Shown piece after piece: positions 61,952 through 64,000 of a stretch of DNA of 64,000 nucleotides. The stretch spans positions 493,397 to 557,396 of the forward strand of contig NZ_OEST01000003.1 of assembly GCF_900241005.1 (NCBI RefSeq), in the 5' to 3' direction. The DNA is from Bacteroides cutis (GTDB taxonomy: Bacteria > Bacteroidota > Bacteroidia > Bacteroidales > Bacteroidaceae). Every line of letters begins with the position of its first letter. Within the stretch, counting starts at the first letter, position 1. The position numbers were made by a program, and so were the translations under genes. Below the pieces are notes generated by a model that had not been told where the DNA came from, made no database searches, and saw only the letters and a list, made by a program, of their open reading frames with translations.

Positions 61952-62854
61952 ATGGAAAAATTATTATTTACAGGAGCTTCTGGCTTCTTGGGAAAGAATG
62001 TGAAGCCTTTTTTAGAAAAAATATATGAGGTTACAACGGTAGGACTGACAGATATTGATGATATTAAAATAAATTTAGCTAAAGAAATACCAATATTAAA
62101 CTCAACATATGATGTTGTATTACATGCTGCTGGTAAAGCGCATGTGATACCTAAGAAGGAGACTGATAAAAAGTTATTTTATGATGTAAATTTGCAAGGT
62201 ACTAAAAATCTCTGCACTTCCTTAGAGAAAGCTAATACTATTCCAAGGGCATTGATATTTATCTCAACTGTAGCTGTATATGGTTGTGATTTTGGTGAAA
62301 ATATTACAGAAAACCATCCTGTTAATGGTTATACACCTTATGCTATAAGTAAACTTATGGCTGAAGAATATCTTCAAGATTGGTGTGGAAAGAATAATGT
62401 AATATTAAGTATTATTCGTCCTTCCCTCATAGCAGGACCAAATGCTCCTGGTAATCTTGGTGCTATGGTGGATGGTATTAAAACAGGTAAATATCTGAGT
62501 ATTGCCGGTGGTAAAGCTAAAAAAAGTGTGTTAATGGTGCAGGATATTGCAAATTTGATTCCACTACTTGTGGAAAAAGGAGGTATATATAATGTTTGTG
62601 ATAGTAATCAGCCTTCATTCAGACAGCTTGAATGGATCATTTGTCGTCAACTTGGTAAAAAAAGATTGCCTGTTTCTATTCCTTTTGGGATTGCTAGACT
62701 AATGGCTTTAGTAGGTGATTGCTTTGGGAAATGGGCTCCTTTCAATTCTTTAAAACTGAAGAAAATAACGACATCTCTTACTTTTAGTAATGAGAAAGCA
62801 CGTAAGGAACTTAATTGGGAACCATTGGACGTATTGGAGAATTATAAGATATAA
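61952..62854 (+). CDS. NAD-dependent sugar epimerase/reductase
   Basis: The protein has 300 residues and the SDR fold. The nucleotide motif is LLFTGASGFLGKNVKPFL, the catalytic set lies in STVAVYG and NGYTPYAISKLMAEEYL, and LHAAGKAHVIPKK is typical of the WbpV-like group. It would finish the deoxysugar carried by the initiating transferase encoded next, such as a quinovosamine or fucosamine. That pairing is common at the end of Bacteroides capsule loci. Confidence 0.87.
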   Translation: MEKLLFTGASGFLGKNVKPFLEKIYEVTTVGLTDIDDIKINLAKEIPILNSTYDVVLHAAGKAHVIPKKETDKKLFYDVNLQGTKNLCTSLEKANTIPRALIFISTVAVYGCDFGENITENHPVNGYTPYAISKLMAEEYLQDWCGKNNVILSIIRPSLIAGPNAPGNLGAMVDGIKTGKYLSIAGGKAKKSVLMVQDIANLIPLLVEKGGIYNVCDSNQPSFRQLEWIICRQLGKKRLPVSIPFGIARLMALVGDCFGKWAPFNSLKLKKITTSLTFSNEKARKELNWEPLDVLENYKI

Positions 62855-62867
62855 GAATTTACTAATT

Positions 62868-63845
62868 ATGAACATTTGTATTACCTATTTAATAATCTTA
62901 GTTCTGCTCTTCGGGGTGGAACTTTTTTATTTTAAGATTGCCGATAAGTGTAACATCATTGACAAGCCGAATCTCAGAAGTTCGCATACGAGTATCACCC
63001 TCCGTGGCGGGGGTATCATCTTCTTGGCAAGTGTATGGATTTGGGCTGCTTTCTTTGGAGTGGTTTATCCTTGGTTTTTGACAGGTTTGACAGGCATTAC
63101 GGGTATCAGTTTCGTAGATGATATCCATAGTGTGTCGAACCGGATCAGGCTGGTGGTACAGTTTGTCGCCATGTTGTTGATGTTCCAGGATTTTGGCATT
63201 CTGAACCCTGAGAGTTGGTGGATGATTGTGGTTGCGTTGATTTTGTGTGTGGGTATCATCAATGCGTACAACTTTATGGATGGCATCAATGGTATCACAG
63301 GAGGATATAGTTTGGCGGTACTTTTTCCATTGATCTACTTGAACTCAAAGTTGTGTTTTGTGGAGAACAGCTTTTTGATAGTGGTATTGCTGGGTGTACT
63401 GGTTTTTAATTTCTTTAATTTCCGTAAGAAAGCGAAGTGCTTTGCCGGTGATGTGGGCAGTGTTGGTATCGCATTCATTATCCTGTTTGCTTTGGGCAAG
63501 TTGATTTTGCTGACGAGGGACTTTACTTATATCCTGCTGTTGGCTGTGTATGGAGTGGATAGTGTGCTGACAATTATCCATCGTATTTTATTGCATGAAA
63601 ATATCGGTGAGGCTCATCGTAAGCATGTCTACCAGTTGATGGCAAATGAGTTGAAGATACCGCATGTGGTGGTTTCTATCATATATATGTGTTTACAGTC
63701 GGTGGTTTCGTTCGGGTTGCTTTTATTGCCGATGAATCATTGGATTTATTTTATGATGGTATTGCCGGTATTGTGTGTTGTGTATGTATGGTTTAAGAGG
63801 AAATATTACTATTTGCATGAGGAGTATCTTAAATGTTTAAAGTAG
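62868..63845 (+). CDS. WecA/WbpL-like undecaprenyl-phosphate sugar-1-phosphate transferase
   Basis: The protein has 325 residues from the ATG at 62868. A longer frame from 62790 overlaps the epimerase gene and is rejected. It has about 10 membrane segments, with the polyprenyl transferase motifs IIDKPNLRSSHT, SFVDDIHSVSNRIRL, NAYNFMDGINGITGGY and FAGDVGSVGIAFI. It starts repeat-unit assembly on undecaprenyl phosphate. It is the last gene of the capsule operon and is higher in GC than the genes before it. Confidence 0.92.
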   Translation: MNICITYLIILVLLFGVELFYFKIADKCNIIDKPNLRSSHTSITLRGGGIIFLASVWIWAAFFGVVYPWFLTGLTGITGISFVDDIHSVSNRIRLVVQFVAMLLMFQDFGILNPESWWMIVVALILCVGIINAYNFMDGINGITGGYSLAVLFPLIYLNSKLCFVENSFLIVVLLGVLVFNFFNFRKKAKCFAGDVGSVGIAFIILFALGKLILLTRDFTYILLLAVYGVDSVLTIIHRILLHENIGEAHRKHVYQLMANELKIPHVVVSIIYMCLQSVVSFGLLLLPMNHWIYFMMVLPVLCVVYVWFKRKYYYLHEEYLKCLK

Positions 63846-63891
63846 TAATCTGATAATTTGCAGTTTATCAGTCTATTATAAATCATTTTCA

Positions 63892-63922
63892 GAAAACAGC
63901 CTTCTTTGGGCTGTTTTCTTTG
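63892..63922 (+). terminator. Terminator of the capsule operon
   Basis: GAAAACAGCC at 63892-63901 pairs with GGCTGTTTTC at 63909-63918, followed by TTTG. It lies 47 bases after the last capsule gene. Beyond it to the window end no gene is seen; only GTTGATCAAC, a small palindrome near 63955, stands out. Confidence 0.85.
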
Positions 63923-64000
63923 TTTATGCCCTTCTATCTTCTCACCTTTGCATCGTTGATCAACGAAACGAGAATTGAAAAAGTAGTTTAATTAAAAATG

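Noticed and set aside
62790..62867. Extended N-terminus of the WecA-like transferase
   Set aside because: It overlaps the end of the epimerase gene and is strongly basic. The first membrane segment starts at the ATG at 62868.

Overview
The window is a chromosomal segment of a Bacteroides-type bacterium (order Bacteroidales). The evidence is the -7 boxes of the form TAnnTTTG ahead of many genes, the near absence of Shine-Dalgarno sequences, a short 286-residue primary sigma factor, UpxY/UpxZ capsule regulators and an Mpi-type serine invertase. The species cannot be fixed from the sequence alone.

Positions 1-39 kb are mostly housekeeping. In order they hold the end of dnaN, a DnaQ-like exonuclease, coaBC, recN, rlmB and a secreted TPR protein with a dead protease domain; ridA and folC (convergent); a PIN-PhoH ATPase; a CapD-like dehydratase; a dihydroorotate dehydrogenase-like gene with a YggS gene; a DUF4494 gene; the Mpi-type invertase; HdeD-like, tpx, DedA-like, TPR and glnS genes; a divergent pstS / pstCAB-phoU phosphate island with two PHO-box-like repeats; riboflavin synthase, a nitroreductase and a BrkB protein; RNase P RNA; an NlpC/P60 peptidase with a dipeptide epimerase; an HtrA protease; rpoD; a clostripain-like lipoprotein; a four-domain sulfur-handling oxidoreductase with a MarR gene; and rlmH.

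From about 39.3 to 42 kb is an accessory segment. It holds six GTTAAC palindromes at exactly 23-bp steps, a leftward group of three genes (DUF4373/Lin1244-like, SH3-fold, and a small gene broken at an A8 tract), and a 21-bp inverted repeat pair enclosing a promoter. In this assembly that promoter points LEFT, away from the capsule operon, so the operon is drawn in its OFF state. The Mpi-type invertase at 14.7 kb is a plausible recombinase for it.

From 42 to 63.8 kb, all rightward, is a capsular polysaccharide locus. UpxY and UpxZ are followed by gmd, a nonulosonic (pseudaminic-like) acid module (PseB, SpsF-like, PseC-like, NeuB/PseI-like, YdcF-like, one unknown), a HAD protein, a Wzx flippase, a Wzy polymerase, two family-4 glycosyltransferases, a DUF115/GT42-like candidate nonulosonate transferase, an O-acetyltransferase, a decayed WcaF-type acetyltransferase, a fused LicC-like/CobD-like enzyme with a TagF-like transferase (a proposed CDP-amino-alcohol module), and finally an epimerase and a WecA-like initiating phosphosugar transferase. 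The stretch from about 49.6 to 57.7 kb is strikingly AT-rich, which suggests repeated horizontal exchange.

The most interesting items are the OFF-oriented invertible promoter that may serve two opposed gene groups, the 23-bp iteron array, the fused LicC-CobD protein with its TagF-like partner, the candidate GT42-like transferase, a PstC with an embedded PstS-like segment, and a possible pseudoknot before the wzy gene.
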